The position numbers and the translations under genes are program-made. From assembly GCA_044223515.1 (NCBI GenBank), contig JBGALV010000022.1, positions 1 through 55,242 of the forward strand: 55,242 nucleotides of DNA. Direction: 5' to 3'. Under the pieces are notes generated by a model that was given only the letters and a program-made list of their open reading frames with translations, had not been told where the DNA came from and did no database searches. This DNA is from SHVZ01 sp044223515 (GTDB lineage Bacteria > Pseudomonadota > Alphaproteobacteria > SHVZ01). This document shows positions 53,947-55,242 of this stretch, in pieces (within the stretch, counting starts at the first letter, position 1; each line of letters begins with the position of its first letter).

Positions 53947-55242
53947 CTAGAGCAGCGCCTTCACGATGCGCTCGCGCGTGAACGGCATGTCGTGGATGCG
54001 GACGCCGAGCGCATGCGCCACGGCATTGCCGAGTGCGGCGGCCGTCGGCCCGCAGGTGCATTCGCCGATGCCGAGTGGCGGATTGCCTTCGCCGTCGACG
54101 AGCTCGACCTCGATCTCCGGCACCTCGCTGAAGCGAAGGATCGGATAGCTGTCCCAGTCGAGCGAAGAAATGCCATGTGCGTCGAAGCGGACCTGCTCCT
54201 TGAGAGTCCAGCTGATCGCCTGCACGATGCCGCCTTCGAGCTGGTTGCGTGCGCCATCGGGGTTCACGATCGTGCCGGTGTCGGCGACGCACCAGACGCG
54301 ATCGACGCGCACCTCCTCGTCCACCGTCACCGCGGCGGCAATGGCAGCGTAGGCGGATCGGTTCTTGTACTTGGCGAAGCCGAGGCCGAGCCCCTTGCCG
54401 GTTCCCGACGGACCGCGCGCGGCCCAGCCGCAGCGCTCGGCGAGCCGCTGCAGCAGGCGACGCCCGCGCGGATCGGAAAGGATCCCCAGCCGATAGACGA
54501 GCGGATCCTTGCCTGCCCGTGCCGCGAGGTCGTCGAGTATCGACTCGATCGCAAAGACGTTCGGTAGCGCGCCGAGGCCGCGCAGCGCCGAGGTACGGAC
54601 CGGCGGGTTCTGCGTCAGGTGATGCAGGATCCGGTGTGTCGGCACGTCGTAGAGCGGGATGGCATTGCGCGTAGCTCCGCCGCCGCGCTCAGGCAGCGGA
54701 TCGCTCGGCTTCGCCGGTGCCGGCGGATCGGCCAGGGCCTCCCGCGCGAGCAAGGTGCCGCCGCTGCCCGGCCGCTGCACATGGGTCGGGCTCCAGATCT
54801 CGGTCGTCCAGTCGGCCGGATATCCCTTCTCGTCGAGATCGACATGCAGCGTGATCAGCATCGCCGGCCCGACCGGCTCGAAGCCGAATTCCTCCTCGCG
54901 CCGCCAGCGCACGCGAATCTTCCGACCCGGCAGGCGGAGCGCGATCGCTGCCGCATCCATCGCCGCGTCGTCGGCGCCGTTGTGGCCGTAGCAGCCGGCG
55001 CCGTGGAGATGTCTGGCCGTGATGGACTCGATCGGGAGCCCGAGCGCCGCCGCGAGGTTTCGGCGTAGCGGGTGCATGCCCTGGCCGTGCGAATATACGG
55101 TCAGGTGGCCATCGCGATACTCGGCGAGCGCGCAGGACGGCGCCATCGACGCATGCGCGATATAGGGGCGCGAGTAGGTTGCCTGCACGAGGCGCCGCGG
55201 TGCCGAGGTCGAGGCCGGTGCGCCAAAGGGCCTGTCTTCGCT
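53947..55242 (-). CDS. Molybdopterin-binding hydroxylase subunit (xanthine dehydrogenase family), 5' end outside window
   Basis: The C-terminal 431 or so residues of a large molybdenum hydroxylase subunit; the frame stays open to the window edge, so the start is missing. The layout fits the isoquinoline 1-oxidoreductase beta-like (IorB) group: RNLAAALGLPIESITARHLHGAGCYGHNGADDAAMDAAAIA, then RTSALRGLGALPNVFAIESILDDLA, and the catalytic glutamate region PLGIGECTCGPTAAALGNAVAHALG near the end. Such enzymes hydroxylate N-heterocycles or aldehydes using Mo-molybdopterin cytosine dinucleotide with a partner 2Fe-2S subunit, which would lie outside. A GTG at 55188 is internal, not the start. Confidence 0.9.
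   Translation of the reverse strand, partial: SEDRPFGAPASTSAPRRLVQATYSRPYIAHASMAPSCALAEYRDGHLTVYSHGQGMHPLRRNLAAALGLPIESITARHLHGAGCYGHNGADDAAMDAAAIALRLPGRKIRVRWRREEEFGFEPVGPAMLITLHVDLDEKGYPADWTTEIWSPTHVQRPGSGGTLLAREALADPPAPAKPSDPLPERGGGATRNAIPLYDVPTHRILHHLTQNPPVRTSALRGLGALPNVFAIESILDDLAARAGKDPLVYRLGILSDPRGRRLLQRLAERCGWAARGPSGTGKGLGLGFAKYKNRSAYAAIAAAVTVDEEVRVDRVWCVADTGTIVNPDGARNQLEGGIVQAISWTLKEQVRFDAHGISSLDWDSYPILRFSEVPEIEVELVDGEGNPPLGIGECTCGPTAAALGNAVAHALGVRIHDMPFTRERIVKALL

Overview
The window is a chromosomal segment of a high-GC alphaproteobacterium. A Rhodospirillales-like relative is my best guess, but the sequence does not prove it. The alphaproteobacterial markers are a circularly permuted (two-piece) ssrA gene followed by an alphaproteobacterial-type sspB, an ATP12-family F1-ATPase chaperone next to a HAD phosphatase and an RluA-type synthase, and bifunctional MaeB. 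I see no phage, insertion sequence, CRISPR array or plasmid module. Genes are densely packed, with many ATGA/GTGA overlaps.

Layout. 0-3.4 kb: pheS-pheT behind a terminator. 3.4-4.7 kb: a small membrane protein and an anchored protein with two GWWWNP repeats. 4.8-8.6 kb (minus): a family-5 solute-binding protein, DppB/DppC-type permeases and a GNAT enzyme, without ATPases. 8.7-12.6 kb: anmK, a serine hydrolase and an EamA transporter, converging on pdxY. 12.8-17.5 kb (minus): nudC, then a tight GNAT / two ATP-grasp ligases / KamA-type aminomutase operon. 18-23 kb: gamma-glutamyltransferase, GNAT, RidA, CoA-transferase and alpha/beta hydrolase. 23.1-25.9 kb: ssrA, sspB, class I fumarase, TfoX-like protein. 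26-29 kb: tctCBA tripartite tricarboxylate transporter. 29-32.7 kb: methyltransferase, CDF exporter with ArsR sensor, GST, phenylalanine hydroxylase, Pro/Tyr-rich secreted protein. 32.7-35.7 kb: two acyl-CoA dehydrogenases around an SDR. 36-39.4 kb: EmrA/EmrB-like efflux pair with divergent TetR. 39.4-45.3 kb: alpha/beta hydrolase, an unknown protein, Rieske oxygenase, MgtE, MaeB. 45.4-46.9 kb: tRNA-Leu(GAG), lipB, small membrane protein, acylphosphatase. 46.9-50.7 kb: propionyl-CoA carboxylase subunits around a 2TM protein. 50.7-55.2 kb: ATP12, HAD phosphatase, RluA, a frame-disrupted gene, and the 3' part of a molybdopterin hydroxylase cut by the window edge.

The most interesting system candidate is the kamA / ATP-grasp / ATP-grasp / GNAT operon (13.7-17.5 kb). 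The aminomutase keeps the residues used for lysine recognition and PLP binding, so a beta-lysine-derived amide or dipeptide is a reasonable hypothesis. The second notable arrangement is the tmRNA gene directly upstream of the gene for SspB, the adaptor that recognises tmRNA-tagged proteins.

Three places look structurally abnormal and need checking against reads or relatives: an apparent in-frame deletion of about 30 codons in pheT, a perfect 43-bp tandem duplication that leaves two convergent genes without normal stops, and a cluster of single-base frame changes at 53.0-53.8 kb.
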